A DNA stretch of 64,000 nucleotides from Gavia stellata (taxonomy: Eukaryota > Chordata > Aves > Gaviiformes > Gaviidae): NCBI RefSeq assembly GCF_030936135.1, contig NC_082594.1, positions 122,612,668 to 122,676,667 on the forward strand. The letters run 5' to 3'. The notes below the pieces were generated by a model. That model did not search any database. It saw only the letters and a program-made list of their open reading frames with translations, and was not told where the DNA came from. Each line of letters begins with the position of its first letter. Position 1 is the stretch's first letter. The translations under genes were made by a program, and so were the position numbers. Positions 24,871-39,400 of this stretch are shown one piece after another.

Positions 24871-27128
24871 CTGTGCACCTAAATCAGTAGCTGCTTTTGG
24901 TATCACAATTTAAACATATTTATCCAGAGAAACTCTGTAATTGGTAGGGGTTCCAGTGTGTAGAAGGGAGAAGGGGGGAGAGAGGGGGGAAGGAGATGCC
25001 CTCTTTCTAGTTCTATGTCTGTCTATAATATTTAATCTCGCTAAACTGTAGAGGTTTTATTTTCTGTGGTACTAGTAAAAGCTTGTGTGAGTTTTGTCGC
25101 CCAAGTAATACAGTTTATGTGTATTTCAGTCAATTTAAATATAGAAACACATCCAGAGACTGCAGAAATCTGTAAGCCAGGCCGGTAGGCTAGTTTAGGA
25201 GTGTACAAAGGAGAGCACTCCTTCTGCATTTGTATAAGAAACTGGGGAACAAATTGGACAATGCTTCATTTGCATGTCCACTGAATAACATGTAGAGAGA
25301 GGGAGACTCCCGGAAAAAACAGCCTATAATAAGCTTAGAAATGCTTGCCTGATCTCTGGGCTGCATGTCAGCTAATTTGAAGCTGCAACGACAGTGGGCT
25401 TTCTTGGATTAGAGAGTAAGAAAGAAGGAGAAAGTCCTTAAGACTTTGGCACTTTTTTGCATTCTACGTTTGCATTGATGAATTGGGCCTTATTCAAACC
25501 AAGGGATCAGTTTTACAAAGCCATATCCTGACAGGAGGAAATCTTGTAGGACTTGCCTTTGAGTTTAGAGAGAAATTGGACTTTGAGACCGAAACTAAAA
25601 ATACCAAGTGAAGATAATGACAGTATATTTGCTTGTGCAGGTTTGGGTACGGGTTTGACAATTAGTTTCAATCCTTTACCTTGAAGTTCTTCACCTTTAA
25701 ATTCTATTGAGAAAAATCCATGGTTTCTGAGGTGTTTGACTCTTCCCTTCCCATTGGGAAGGAGGGGCCTGGTACTATCAGATTAAGTTGGCGGGGGGGG
25801 CACGTTCCACAAGATTTGGTGCGTGTGGTTTTCAGAATGCTTTGAAAGCTATTTTAGGAGTGGTGATACCAGAACTCACATATATACAGGGAGGCATCCT
25901 TTGGGTGTAAAGCAGTGTCCCTGTGGCAAGCAGTAAGAAGTATATGAAGATGCTTTATGTCTCTAAGAAACGATCTCAGTCATTTTGCTGATCTTTTGTT
26001 TATGCTGGGAGAGAATATTATTTCTTGAGATGCATAGTTGTAGCTTAATTGTATGATAATTGGAATTTAAATACACATCATAAGTGTGGCTCATTTATTT
26101 GCATTTCTGAAAGTGGAGGTTTACATTGTACACGATGCCAGAGAAGGCAAACTGGAAGCCGCAAAACACCTATTCCTTGTACTGTCTAGAGAATAAGAAA
26201 TTTGCCCTTTCTACAGATAGGCCAAGACTATAAATGATAGAACAGAGCATTACAAGGTCGGTTTTATTGTTTGCCCAAGATCTCTCACTGGTGATTTTGG
26301 GTCATTTTTGCAAAGACAAAAATTTGATCAGTTCAGTTTAAAGGAAGAGTCAAACCATTGTGGGTTCAGCAGGAGATGTCATGAAAAGTTCAAAGGGTAG
26401 GTGAAAATAATGGTGTTTGCCTCCCTGTGTTGGAAAAACAAACTTCACGTGAGCCAAGGGACAGGGCTTCTCATCATGTGGGTGTCCACAGTTTGTTTCC
26501 TTTCTCCCTTAACTATTCTCTCGCTTTTTCTTTAATAGGTTCTCTTCCTATTTCTCCAGATTTTCTGTATGTGATGCAAGTAGCAGTGTTGTCTACATTC
26601 CCACTGTGCGGGAATATAGAGTTTCAGAAAAAGTCCCTCATGAAGCACTTGCTGTAGTGTAAGGAGGAACAGGAGGCTAGAGCTGAGTGGCACAAGGATG
26701 GCCTTCTGCATGTTAATGGTGGGGAAATAAAAGGAGAAAGAGAAACTGCTTAGAGGGAAAGGAGGTAAAAAACTTATTGCTGGGTAAAATATTAAATTGA
26801 ATCTGAAAGAAAAGAGAAAAAGTTATCAGTATGTGTCCAGTGCCGGAACATGGGTTTGCAGATGTATCAGAGACGAATGTTCCTTCCTAGATGCTACTGG
26901 AATAGCTTATGTTAAAAGGAAGAAAAATATGTTTCAGTATGTGCCCTTCTGTTCAGTTGTAAGCTGAACATCTTTGTCTCTTGGCACTTACACATGCCAA
27001 TATATACTTTTTATTAGCGACCAATATCAGTACGCCTCTAATTGTAATATTTATCCCCATGGCCAGGTATGGTGATTGTCAATTTATCACTGTATGGATT
27101 GTGCAAATTTGATTGTCTGTATGTTTTT

Positions 27129-27144
27129 TATATATATATATATA
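27129..27144. repeat. (TA)n microsatellite
   Basis: Eight uninterrupted TA dinucleotides after a T run. It is a simple repeat, likely length-variable. Confidence 0.85.
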
Positions 27145-28882
27145 GGTGCCAGTTTGTTTATTCACTTTCAAATACCAGGGTTGTGAGACTTCACAATGCA
27201 TAAAAGCCGTCAAAAGGAGGAAAGTTTCATGTAAAAGCAGATCCGAACAAGTCTGTATTGTGGTTACGGGATCTCAATTTTTCTAAACAAATCTTGTTCA
27301 AGCACTTAGGACTCCAGCTTTTGCTCTAAGTTTCTGTTTCTTAGGCTTCTATCAAAATACTTAAGTCACTGAAGGCTGACTTCTATGTGCCTCGCTTCGA
27401 TTGATTTAAAAGTCAAATAGATAGAAATAAGGTACATATGCCAAAGACCTCATGATTTGAAATTAAAAGACGATTAAAAGCTGATGATCTGGGCTAAAGC
27501 CATTAGGAGGGACTTACGCTCGAATTAATCTATGTATCTTGTTTCTATTAAGCTTTTTCCTAATATAACTGAACAAACTTTTACTTCTTAGTCCACTCTG
27601 ACCTTTCCTCATCCAACTTCTACTGCCTCAAAATCAGGAGTCTAACTGCAGAGATTCCCCTGCCCCTAGAAAACATGGAGCTCCATGAGGAAGAAACTGT
27701 CAGGATGTTGACACGTAAATGCAGTGGGTTTAGCCTGCTGTTTTTCTCATCTTTGAGAGTTTAGAGAAAACACAGAAGTGAAAGTTATGTTGCTATCATT
27801 CGTGCTGTTTATCTGATCTGGGACAACACAACAAAGAGTGTTGTTACGGTGGTGAGACAAGACCCCATTGAACTAGATGCTGGACAAATGGAAAACACAA
27901 TAAAAAACCACGTCCTCTACCAATAATTTTGTCCTTAATGTAAGGCAGAAACATGTATTAATACCCTATTGTAGTATAAAATAGGAATAAGACAAGGGAA
28001 AACTTAAGAAAATAGACATGTAGGGGAGTACAAGCAAATGAATATCTTGGTGGGCACCGTTTCTTGTATATCAACAACTGTGAAAAGTAGCACGGGAATT
28101 TCAACCAAGAAAAATTTTGTACGGTGTTGAGATTCCTTTGCAGATATTTGTGAAATGCAGTTAGATTTAATTTGCAGACACCTGAAATATGGCAGTGGGG
28201 GAACTCTTCTTACCTTTATAAACCTTTAGGATCTTTCTTAGAAGCCTCATTCTCTCTTCTAGTCCCATTCTCAGTAAAAGCAGATGCATATTTTTGAATT
28301 ACACTCTTACAGCTCTCTTCTCATGGTGTTCTGCTAGTTGTCTCCCCCCAACTTCTTCAGTCTCACACTTCACATTTTTCTCTTGGTTCTTCTTATATAT
28401 TCTTATATATTCTCTAAGCTTCCCTCATTCCTTTTCTTTGCTCGTTAGGAAACTATTTCTCTGTCGTTAAGACTTTCCTCAGGGAATTTTGAACTCGTGT
28501 GTTCCTACCCTTGCTGGCTATTGCAGCCTAAGTACCACAGCTGATGGGAGCTTGTGCCCCTCTCTTCAAGATCCCGACAAGTCACCCTACGATCTTCCTC
28601 CTCCTTTACAATTTTCATTGCCTAGGAACGGTCAGTGACAATAATGCTTTGCTTCTTTCTTGCCCTTTCTTTATTCCACAGTGAGGAACCGTCATTTCAT
28701 TAGAAGCTGTTTGTTATCTATCTGTTCCTCAGCTGCTTGTGCCATCCTGAGTACCTGGCTTCTTTTAGCTGCCTGGCCAGGTCTGTAAGCGTTGCTTTAA
28801 GTGCAGTCATTTCTTGTCTGGACAGTCAATATCAATGCAATGTTGAGAACCTTAAGCTTTTAAATGTGTCAGTGGTTTGTCC

Positions 28883-28899
28883 TTTTTTTTTTTTTTTTT
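28883..28899. repeat. T17 homopolymer
   Basis: Seventeen consecutive T in intergenic DNA. Confidence 0.9.
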
Positions 28900-29484
28900 A
28901 GTGTTTGGCAGTGGGAAGAATCATACTTGTCTTTGAGTCTATGGTGCTGTCATCTTGTCAGTGTTCTCTGTGATGCTGAATGGTGACTCCTTATCTATAG
29001 GCGAAATGTCTTGATTGCAGGAGTCTCAGGTTGTGAACATGTGGGATGTCTCAAATGAAGTTAAATAGACTCTTAGGGGTGTCTCAGGAAGAAGGCATGC
29101 TGTGGTTTGTTGTAAGATATGAGCAGTGGTATAGCTGCTGAGGGTGTGGGCTCTACAGCTGCAATGGATCAGACACCCACTGCTCTGTGTTGACTCCAGA
29201 TGAAGGCTGCTGTTTGAGGCAACACCAACGTGACTGCTTTTATCAGCCTGAGATGTCCTATTTCCCTGTAACTTGAAGGGAGGCTACAAAGTCGAGGGAA
29301 GTGCAGTTGCTGGCTGGGCAAGAATTCCACATTATTCCTTGTGCCAGACCCTGTGCTTACCTTACTCTTACCCAGTGTGAACCAAAGTTCCAGGAAAATG
29401 GGTACAGGGGCACTGTGGTTTGCCATCTCTGGGATAAGGTTTAAGCTGGTGGTCTTGGCCTCTTGTTATTAAAGCAGAGGGGGG

Positions 29485-29511
29485 TTTTTTTGGGTTTTTT
29501 TTTTTTTTTTT
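29485..29511. repeat. T7-GGG-T17 run
   Basis: A run of seven T, three G and seventeen T. No retroelement body is visible beside it. Confidence 0.85.
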
Positions 29512-31780
29512 AATGAAAATGCAGATATTAGCATGTCCTGTGGGTTGTAGTGAAGTGTGATAGCCAGGAAGGCTATGGTGCTAGCTGTTTTCTTGAGGTG
29601 AGTCAGAAGATACAAATGATAGAAACCCATCTACTTCGCTTGGTGATTTTTCTCCACAGTGACTATTAATAACACATAATTTCACTTTAAACAGGAGCCC
29701 ATTGAACTAGACACATGAAAAACAGCTCAAATGTGTAAGAGCTTGCAGGTTGCAATAGTGCAGAGAAATTATATTAAAGAGAAGGGACTGATTTTATAGG
29801 CTGGGAAAGTAATGGAGTTTTTTCTAGTTTGGCTTTTTTTTCCTATAATTTTTTCCCATCCACTTTTTAGGAAATCTTAAATTTTATAATGAAATGTGGT
29901 ATGTTTGTGTCCTTTGAAATGATCCAGTTTCTACCTTGTTACAACTTGGTTGTTACTCAACAGGGGAGGATTCCACATGGTCACTGCTGTTTGAAAAGAC
30001 TGTTTAATGGTATTCCACCTCTTTCGTAGGATATCTGCACTATTTTAATTTATTTTTTTAAAGTATTCTTGTGCATTGTTTGGCTGCAGGGGATTGTTAT
30101 CTTGACTCTGCCCTGGAAATGAAGAATTTGCTTTAAATGTGCTTTGATGGAAGATCGACTCTGCAGCTGCTGAGGTTTCTGTCTGTCTGCTGCAGAAGGT
30201 GCTGTATGCACCCTGAGTGCTGCCATTCCTGACAGCACAGTGTTCATATTATCTGCACCCTCAGTAACTGGGATCTTTTTTCTAGAGTGTGTGGGTCAAG
30301 CAAGAACTTGGATACTTTCCTCCTCCTTTTGTCTAACTACCTGTGCCAATTGCATGCTTAAGGAGACTGGAAGTCACATCACTACCCAAATCTATGGCCT
30401 TGAGATCAAAACCAAATGGGAGACAGCAATCAAATAAAGCAAGGTTGAAGATGGAAAGGAGGTAGAATTGCAGCAGCAGTCAAGATAAAGGATAAAATTA
30501 TGGCAAATTACATAAAGCTGGTGGGAGAGATTTATAGCCTCTGAGATGCTTTGAAGGGAATTTAATGACAGGCAAAAAAAGGCTTTTGCTGGAAGACTGA
30601 TACTTTTTGCTTCACTTTCTATCAAGAGAAAAACTAGCTGGAGGGAGGCTTCCCAGGATGGAGATCAGACAAAAGATAAACAGGTAGGAGGCAGAGCATG
30701 GGGAAAGTAGAAAGAGTCTTCCTGCTCGTGGTTGGTTTTATTAATAAAAGAAGAAACAAGCAAAAAAGAGTCCAGGAACTGGTTGATAGGTGAATGCACA
30801 GCTCTTCTGAAGATGATTTAGCACGAAAGTATGGACTGTCTAGTGCACTTAACTTTAATCCAAAGGCATGCTCTTTCCAAACCTTGACTGTCTGCCTTAG
30901 CTGCTGACTCAGTACTGATGCAGTATCTATAATGTTCGCCTGCACCCATGTGGGCTCTCACTTCAGCACTGGTTTCATTCCGTTCTTTCAGCTTTCTCTC
31001 TGTGAAGGCTTTCTCATCAGAGTTCAGAAGTGGTTGAATATATGGATAGTGGTTTCTCCCCTTGACTTCCGAGCTGTTTGATCAAAGGTTTACTAAAAGC
31101 CTGCATCCTATAAAACAAGGGGCCTAACTGTCCTCCTCTGAAGGGGTTCCTGATGAGCTGAGTTGAACACATCTGCACAGTCCAGGCTCTGCGTGTATAC
31201 ACAGCCCTGCCCGGAGCTTTTCTGAAAAAGCCAGTCCCCTGCACGTTCAGTCTACTGTTCTGTGCCTGTGCACAGACAGGACATGAAGGACACGTCCTCC
31301 TGAGCATAGAGGATTTACTGCATGGGTATAGTAAACCCTGAAATAAAACTGTTCCTGAAATACAAGACCGGCTCTGCATGCGTTCTTCAAATGCGTAGCA
31401 AACACAAGAAAAATGGACTTTCTGCAGGATTGCTTGCATGCACGAGACATCTACTCCATGCCTGTGCCATGGCAGGCAGCGGAAGGGAGAGGAGCTGCAG
31501 GTGTCTCGAGAGAGAGCACAGCTACAGGAGAAGAGGCCCCTTGGAGCAGTGCTGCAGGGGGAATATTAATTGTCCCAGCAAGCTGCGTGTAGGCTTACAG
31601 CTCATATTCAGATCACCTGTGTTCTAGTGCTGTTCAATAACAAAAGGACTCTGGCCAAGCGGGAACGATCCTCTACAAGATTTTAATCTGAGACGCTACA
31701 GGCTTGGTTTTCAGAGATGCCAACCACTTCTGTCTTCTCTTTTCTTGAGCTTGAGTTGCAGTGTCGCATGCTCATTTATA

Positions 31781-32480
31781 ATAGGGTCTCAAATTACAGA
31801 AGGAAGTTTTAATTTCTCATAAATGGCAGCCCCACATTTCAACAGATATTTTGTGAGTCTGGTGAGCCTAAATCAAGGCAGTGTGGATTAAACTGTCCCT
31901 CTAATTTTCCAGCTCACTACTGGAGGATGATTGCCAATCTAAAACTCTTTTACAGCCTGCAAAATATTGACTTTTATTAATAATTCCTTTGAAATCCATT
32001 ATCCATTATCTTGGCATTTTGCAAAAGGTATGATTATGTCCCAAAGTATGGTTGAACAAGTCCATTAAATGGATGACAACTTCCGATCCTCTTCAGTAAA
32101 TAATGGTTCAATTTCTCTGAGGGTTTTTTTTTCCCCCCCTTTCCGTTTGATATCTCAGTCCAGAGAGCAGTATACATTCCTACCTATCTGAATTTAAATG
32201 AAGCAGACAGCTAACTTTGATTTGCTTCTGTTCCTTCCCATCTACACAAACTGGCTTGCATTAATCATATTAATAAAAATGGCATTAAAATGACCAAGTT
32301 TTAAAAAGGGACATGACAGTGATCTTACCCCCCAAGTTACAAGTCATTGTGCATACATATTAATTACAAGTTGTCTAAGATTTCAGTAAAAGCTCAAAGG
32401 AATGACATTTTTCCCTGTATGTTGTTTTTAATTTGGAAAGCTCCCTTGTAATGCAAGAGGTATCCTGTCCTAATGTGGTT
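31781..32480. promoter_or_regulatory. Possible conserved noncoding element(s)
   Basis: Two adjoining stretches (about 31790-32060 and 32180-32480) lack simple repeats. They contain many TAAT/ATTA and ATTAAT words, such as the TTAATCATATTAATAAAAATGG type at about 32260 (given only in part). There is no open frame. The look is that of a developmental enhancer; this is inference only. Confidence 0.2.
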
Positions 32481-35400
32481 CTCTAATCACAGCATGCTTT
32501 AATTTTGATAGATGACCCCCAAATGCTTTAAATCCACTAAGATTTGCAGTAATTAGAATTATTTTTTTTTAATACTTTGTTTCCTGAACCATCCATGGTG
32601 ACATCCGTCTATCATCAGATGGATTTGTTTACTCCTTCCCCTTCCCAAAAAAATGAAAAATCAAGTAATTTGTATTGAGAGCTTCTCTGTGTTGCTATGT
32701 GGTGGAGGGGTCGCATTATGATTTATCTCACTCTGGTCACTGCTCTCTTTTTTTGAGGGATTGTGCTCTGAAGAAGTGCCCATTTTTCAGAAATGTCCAA
32801 AGCCCTTCCCCTCCTTCCCCCAATCTCCAAGTAGTAGCATTGCCCCGATGGAAATTTGAAGCATGAGGTAGAATTCCCTAGGCATTTTTTTTTCTCTGTT
32901 CTGTGTTTCCCTCTCCATTTCCTTTTTATTGTAATGCTTCCTTGCAATATCTAGTGTATATTTTCAGTGCAGAATATTTATTAACAGTGGTTGTACAAAA
33001 CAAGAAAAAGTGTTGAGGATGTTAATCTCCTATCATCTCCCCAAAACCTGTCCTTTTCTGTCCTCCTTGTGTCATTCCTTTGCAGAGCAGCATATCCATA
33101 TGGTTGCTGCTGTTTACTCAGCCACTTTCCCGGTCCTGTTTTCTCTTTCACCAGCCTTCCCTTTCTTCCTAGGCTGAATTTGCCTGTTTAGTCTGCTCTT
33201 TCAGATCTCTGCTCTCTCCTTTCCCACTCCTCAGCTTCTCTGTAGGTTTTAGGTCTCTCCCTTATTTTCTGGAATGCATTTCCCCCTCCTTTGCTTTTTG
33301 TCACCTGCACCCCTTTGCTCCCTGATGTGTCTGATGTTGTTGCTCTGTAGTGTTTCCTCCCATCTTCCCGTCAGAGCCTCTCTTTACAAGGTTTCCGCCT
33401 TGTCCCTGATGCCCAGCCCCTTCATCGCAGCCAGATGAGTACCAAAGGGTAGGATGCTCTCATGCTGTTGTGCAAAGCAACAGGCACATGCGAGGGAGAC
33501 CTGGAGAGCTCCATCAGACAGTGGGACTGATGTGGGAGATGCTAAGTGTAGCCCGGAGTGCTATCTATGGAAGCGCCCTTGCCTTCCTGGAAGCATGACG
33601 TTTGCTGGGCTTTTGCTCAGTCATGGCTGGTTTTACCCATTATTTAAGAGGTGACAAAACCCCACCCCAGCAAAACGAGAAGGCGGGTCTGTACCACCAC
33701 TTGCCAGTGTCTGGATTTAGGCAGTGAGCCCAGGAGAGTCCTGACTTGAATAACTAGGGAAAAAAAAGTTTCCTTCCTGGGCGGGTTAATAATCAGATCA
33801 TATTAACAAGTAGAATTTGATTAGGCTTCTGATTAGGAAAGAGTAAGCCAGGAGTTTGAAACTTGTTGTGTCAACAGAATAGATTAGCTTCAGTCTGACA
33901 TTCTGCTTTCAATAAGAAACTGGTAATAAAATTACAGTGTCTGACTTCCTCGTGAGGTTCTGAACATGATACAAGGCTTTGAGACAATTGCTAAATACCG
34001 TAGGATATGTACTGAGACTTAGTCAACAACCAGGGAGAAGACTATCAAATCATTTAATTGCAATAAAAAATAATAATAAGGGAGGAGGGAAATCTTTGCC
34101 TTTAATGAATGAGTTAAAACTTGTATGTTTGAAAAATCCGGTCGGTTGCTGTCCTTTGCCTGAGGTGACCACTCAGGGGGGCAGATGTCCCAGCTGAAGG
34201 GCCCTGAGCTCACTGTTGTACAAGGCTTTATTCTGCAGAAGATAGGAACACAAAAAATGGCCGAGCCATCACAGATTGCAGCCCAGTTCTGTACTGAAAA
34301 AATTCTGAACAATTCTGACAGTTGAACCTCGGTGTTGGAAAGTGTTGAAGTAAGCAATGTCACCAGCGCCTTGTGAACAGGCTAATGACATGCAAGAAGC
34401 GACTGCCAACATAATGTTACCAGGAATGCTAATGGAGTTTGGGTTTTTACTGAGAACAGATTTTAGAGGAAAAGAAGAAAATAATTCTTGTAATTTTTTT
34501 GTTGAACCTAGGTACTTTCAGCCAGGGCTTAGAAATGGCTAGCAGATCTCCACATACTAAACTGTTGTCAATTTGCCATTCAAACCGGTGTTACAGAAAC
34601 TCAGTGTATCAACTGTTAAAACCATACTGTAAATGCCTGACATATTTAGAAATACAAATAATGCTTAGCTTACTTTTCTCATCAGAATAGGATCCGGTGA
34701 CAGTGTGATTAATCATAGGCTGTTCAGCATCAGTAGGGGGAAAAGAAACCTATTAATGCTGCCTTGCTCTCCAGGCGCTGAGACTGTGCTGGAAGGAAAT
34801 GATCTCTGACGTGAGGGAAGATGGGCTGCTAATTCCAAAAACAAAATTCCACCTGCTGTCAAGAATAATTAGGGATCCGAAGGGTATGTTTGTGATGAAT
34901 GCTTGAGCTTTGTGGCTAATAAAGTTAACTGTCTACAGCCAAAGCCCCGTTAATGTTAACTGTGATATTTTACATTGTACCTAAAACTTGACCCTGCCCC
35001 AGATAATGTTCACGCGGGACAATTTTTCCCTCGGAGCACGCTCACTCACACTAGCTCAGGAACCAGAAATGTGAGAGGGTGAACATCACGCTCTTCTCCG
35101 AGCAGTTAGCTCTGCTTCTGCACGTTACTTCAGGCACTGGTGCAACTGGCTTTGGGTGCTCTTTCTACACAGTGCTTTGATTTGCTGCATACCCGGCATA
35201 GTTAACAATGCGCTGTCAACTTTGTTTGGGGGGGGCAAGGGGACAGGAGCAAAACAACGTTTCTGCTACCTCTTTGAATTTCAGCGTTGTGGATTTAAAT
35301 CAGCCCATTTTCTGTGGTATGTTACAGCTAGGCCACCTCTGTCTCTTGCACAAATGATTCATTTGGCCATGACCTCTATGGGTTTTGTCCTCCTTCAGAT

Positions 35401-36200
35401 CACTTTGAGTTAACCTACGGGAGGGAGCAAGATGTCCTGCTGGAATACTAGGTCTCGTATCCTAAGGTCCCTGCAGGAAACTGCAGATTGTCCAAAGCAC
35501 ACGTCAAGGGCAATGTTTTGTAATCCGTCAGCTAAGAGAGAGCAGGATGGTGCATGTGAACGGAAAGTCTGGAAAAACAAGTTGCTGTCACGTGCACACT
35601 TTTCACGCGGAAGATAGGAAAGTGCTTCTACTTAACTGGAACCAGGTAGTGCTATCAAGGCTGAAGTAGAGTGATTTGCCTTAGCGAGCATGTAAGCTAA
35701 AGGTAACCGGTGTGAACCAGACAGCTGTCGGGGAGTTTGTCTTGCCGGGCCACCCTCCGTTAGGTAACTGCATCAGTAATACCAGATAAAGCTGAGGTTG
35801 CTTCAGTACTCGTACCGAAACCACTGCATTTGGGTACAGATGTATCAGAATTGAGGCCAATGGAGAAGGAGTAATTAGAAGCAGGTCGTTCATTTGGGAG
35901 GAGGCTGGCTGGAGAAAAGGAGGTTCAAGGGGAGCAAAAAGGTGGGTTCAGAAATGGAAAAATGGGAAGATAAAGCTCAGGGAAAGAACAAAGCAGGGCA
36001 GATTTTCCAGCAGTAAGAGTATGAACTTTTACAGAGGGTAGTGTAGCTGTCCCGCCTGCCCGAGGCCACCAGGATGCCAGAGGGAACCCGTGGGACAACT
36101 CGCTGGACTACCCGTCAGGTCTGCTTTGGAAAGGCCTGGTGTAGGAGGGCAGAGCCCCGAGGGATAACTTGCACCTTCACGTTAAGCCGTGTGGGGGGAG
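32481..36200. other. Intergenic, with C/T-rich block and possible noncoding element
   Basis: No gene recognised. A pyrimidine-rich block spans about 33030-33420. A stretch at about 34690-34970 (around GTGATTAATCATAGGC) again looks like conserved noncoding DNA by eye. Small ORFs here lack family features. Confidence 0.4.
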
Positions 36201-36219
36201 AAGGGTGACAGATTTGTAT

Positions 36220-36400
36220 TTCAGTAGTAGTTGTGTGTAGTTAATAGCATTTATCAGTCATAAACAGTAGTTTTGTAGCTGTGTGTAATAACAAGCCAAA
36301 TAATTGATAACAGCAGTGTTTATTAGTTAATTAGATTATTTGATTTATTAATTATTAGTAATATGTTGATTAATCAATAAGCATTGCAGTCCCTATCAGT
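36220..36400. promoter_or_regulatory. AT-rich cluster of TTAATTA-type homeodomain words
   Basis: Within 180 bp there is a dense series of TTAAT, TTAATTAG, TTATTAATTATTAG and TTGATTAATCAATAAG words, several of them palindromic. It could be a homeodomain-factor binding cluster, a matrix-attachment-like AT element, or just base composition. Confidence 0.25.
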
Positions 36401-39400
36401 TATGTCTCAAGCCTGCAATGCAAAGGAGAATCAGACCCTGAGGCAACAACCTAGCAGGTAATTCTTCTGAAATTGGACCTTGCATGACTGTGTCTCTGTG
36501 GAACCTGCGACAGTAAGGAAGTGCTGTAAACATATCTTAAATATCAGTCTCATGCCTCCTCCGCTTAGGCTGGCTTCCATAGTAGTCTGCAATCATTTGA
36601 ATTCCTCCTTAAAGGTGATGTATTTAATTTAAAAGCTCTTTTATTCCCAGTTGTAGCTTGTTAGTTCCTACATGGTCAAAATTGTCTTGGTCTCTCATAT
36701 GTCCTGGTAAATATTTTGGTTCCTGTTAGTTTCAGATTATGGTACCTGTTTTGGAGCAGGGGCCTTTGCAAATTTTTACTTGGAGCTTTATAATCAGCTT
36801 TCCAAATCTGTTTGGATACTTTGTAGCTGCCATTGCAGACAAGGGGTTTTTTCTGGGTAGCCTGTTATTTTTTCTTCCTGTGAAATTTATAGATGTTGGT
36901 TTAGTTTCTTTTTGAGAAAATTCTCATTCCTGATTTAATTTCCCTTGAATCTCTTCTAATGATTCTTGGTCAGCTTTAATGTCTTATGAGTCATTTTGTT
37001 ATTTGTTCCATCTCGGTTCCTTGGTTCCTGACGGTTTCTCTCTTACCAGCTCTGTCCTGCTGTGTTAGTTTTTTGAATTAGCCAGAATTGAGTGTTTTTC
37101 CCATGTGGATGAGCATCAGTAAAACATAATGAGTGTGCTATTTGTGGTATCTTCACACCAAAATTCTCTTCAGGATGGTGGAAGCAGAGAGGCTGTTTTC
37201 CCACTTAGAAATTTTCTCGCCTTTGCTGTTTACTTTAGCCACGTTCACTGTTTCTTTGGCCATGTCTCTTCCACGCGCCCCGCCAGCAACAAATGGCCAT
37301 GCCTCGTATTTCAAGTGGATTTATTAGGGATGGCGAGTAATGCATTTTTATGCTGGATTACTTATACACATGTCTTATGTCAAGATCTAGTTGGATGAAA
37401 GAACCGAGTGCATTAAAATATCGTTTGAGAAGGGTTTATTAGTTAATAATACCTTGAAATGCACTTGAATACTTTTCCTCATGTAAATTTATGTAAATGT
37501 TTTTGCATTAAAAGCTGAATTACCATAATGACGGCAGTATTCTGTGTAGTGAGGAATCTGAGCTGTTTGGCTTTGGTTACCATATCTCTCAGAGTTGAAG
37601 AGGCTCATCCTGTCCAGCCTGATCATTTTCACAGATCACAAAGATTTTTTTCTCTCAGTTCATCTCTGAACTCTGAGTTGAATTGTACTGATTGGAGAAA
37701 TGCAAATGTTTAAAAAGTTCTCTTGGTACCTGCTGCTGTGTTGAGGCTGGACTCGTGCTTCAACAAGTTCTGCTCCAGGTGTTTCTGCCCTTAGACCTTC
37801 CTTGAAACTTTGGAAGCAAATATATTCTGCTCAATGCCAACTCTCTGCAAGCTTTCTGTAATGGTTAAAGTTACTTTTCAGCCTTTAAATCTCTGTCCTG
37901 CTGCAACTGGAACTAGATGAATTTGTTAATTTGTTGAATTTACCTCTGCCCCTTTCTGGAGCTATGTAAAGACATCTGATGGCTTCCTCTCTTGGAGCTA
38001 ACGATGGCCACTAAGGGTAGCAGCTTTATAAAGGATAGCTCTAACTGCCTTGGGCTCCAGATCCATTCTTGGTGGTAGCTATTAGCACCCTTTAGCTAGT
38101 GTAAATGTAGAAAAGCATATACATCATGAGGAGAGGAGGCGTTGGAATAAGCACTCCAGAGAGGGCAGCAGAGATGGCATTAGGATGGAGCACTGCACCT
38201 CTCTAAGGACGACCTCCTTGGAGGGCAGTGACCACAGCAACATTCCCATCTCTCTTGTTTTTAAGATTTACACTTGAAAAAGATTTAGCTGTCATACAGA
38301 TAACTTTTAGTGAGTTATGCTCCTATTGACTGGCAATTTCACTCTTCCTTCCTCTCCTTCACCCCTTTTTTGAAGGACCAAACGATTGGTTTTTCAGGCA
38401 GCAGCAGTGTGAAAGGAGGTGGTCCACGAATGTTACTTTCTCAAGAGCTTCTAACTACTGCTGGCTTTTGTTGCCAAACTTGTACTTCTTACCCCTGCCT
38501 ATAACCTGTGTAAAAATTTCAGTGAAAAACCTCTGCTTCTCCACTGTTGTTCCTGATATGTTGTGGATTAGGAAAATCTGGGACCCGGCACTGTGCGGAA
38601 GCACGCAGCAAACCCAGACTGCGCTGCAAAATGGATTACTTCATGGTGCAGCAAGTGGGGGTTGGTTAGAAAGGCATCGCACATAGAACTGAAACGACCT
38701 TATTCCGCACACTGCTAATCTCGCTAACTCTAATTTTATCAGAAAGTCTGTCTGATCTGATTTCCATATCCTGTTTCTTTCTGTTTAGTAAGTGCAGTCG
38801 CTTTGGCCAGTTGTGTCTGTTGTGTGTGTTTACTTTCTTAAATTCATGGAAATGAGTGAGATCTTTCTTTATTTGGAGTAATAAAAACAAGGAGAGCTTT
38901 TATATCAACATCACTGAAATTGAATTTGTGGAAATATTTTGTCTATATGAGGTTTTATTTGATTCTTTAATACATTTCATTTCCTGAATTTAGATTCAAT
39001 TATGTTCTTCCTTTTAAATGTATTCTGTTGTCCATGCTAGACTAGCTCTTCTTGTGACAGATGCAAATACTAATGCAATCTCAGATCTGGTGTGTAGATG
39101 TTATTGAACACTTACAACATGATCTGAATTTGTATTTGCTTTCTAGCTCTGGAGAAAACAAATTGTCATCAGTGATGTACCTACGCAGGTGATTACTTGA
39201 CTGCTCCGGTGAGAATCTCAGGGGAGGGAAAAGGATTAGGATGATGTGAGTTTGAGCTGAGGGAAGCATTGCTCCTGTTCTGGATTTGTAGTTGGCCTCT
39301 TTTAATATAAGCTGTATTATATAGAGAGTTTTTTCTGAGCGAGGTTGAATGTAGGTTTGTATTGAAAGAAGGATTGCTTTTTCCTAGAAGTAGTAAATGG

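Larger units (their letters stand above)
24871..31780. other. Intergenic, central part
   Basis: No gene recognised. It contains a G/A-rich run at 24966-25000, a (TA)n at 27129-27144, T17 runs at 28883-28899 and 29495-29511, and pyrimidine-rich patches. The 140-codon reverse ORF at 31017-31439 shows no family motif. I see nothing else. Confidence 0.5.

Noticed and set aside
31017..31439. 140-codon - strand ORF in a GC-richer intergenic patch
   Set aside because: It is Cys/Ser/Arg-rich with no family pattern; low stop density follows from local GC content. No splice or poly(A) context supports it.
37590..37640. Phrase like an avian CR1 LINE 3' segment (TCATCCTGTCCAGCC)
   Set aside because: The match is too short, and the diagnostic CR1 3' end with its repeated octamer is absent.
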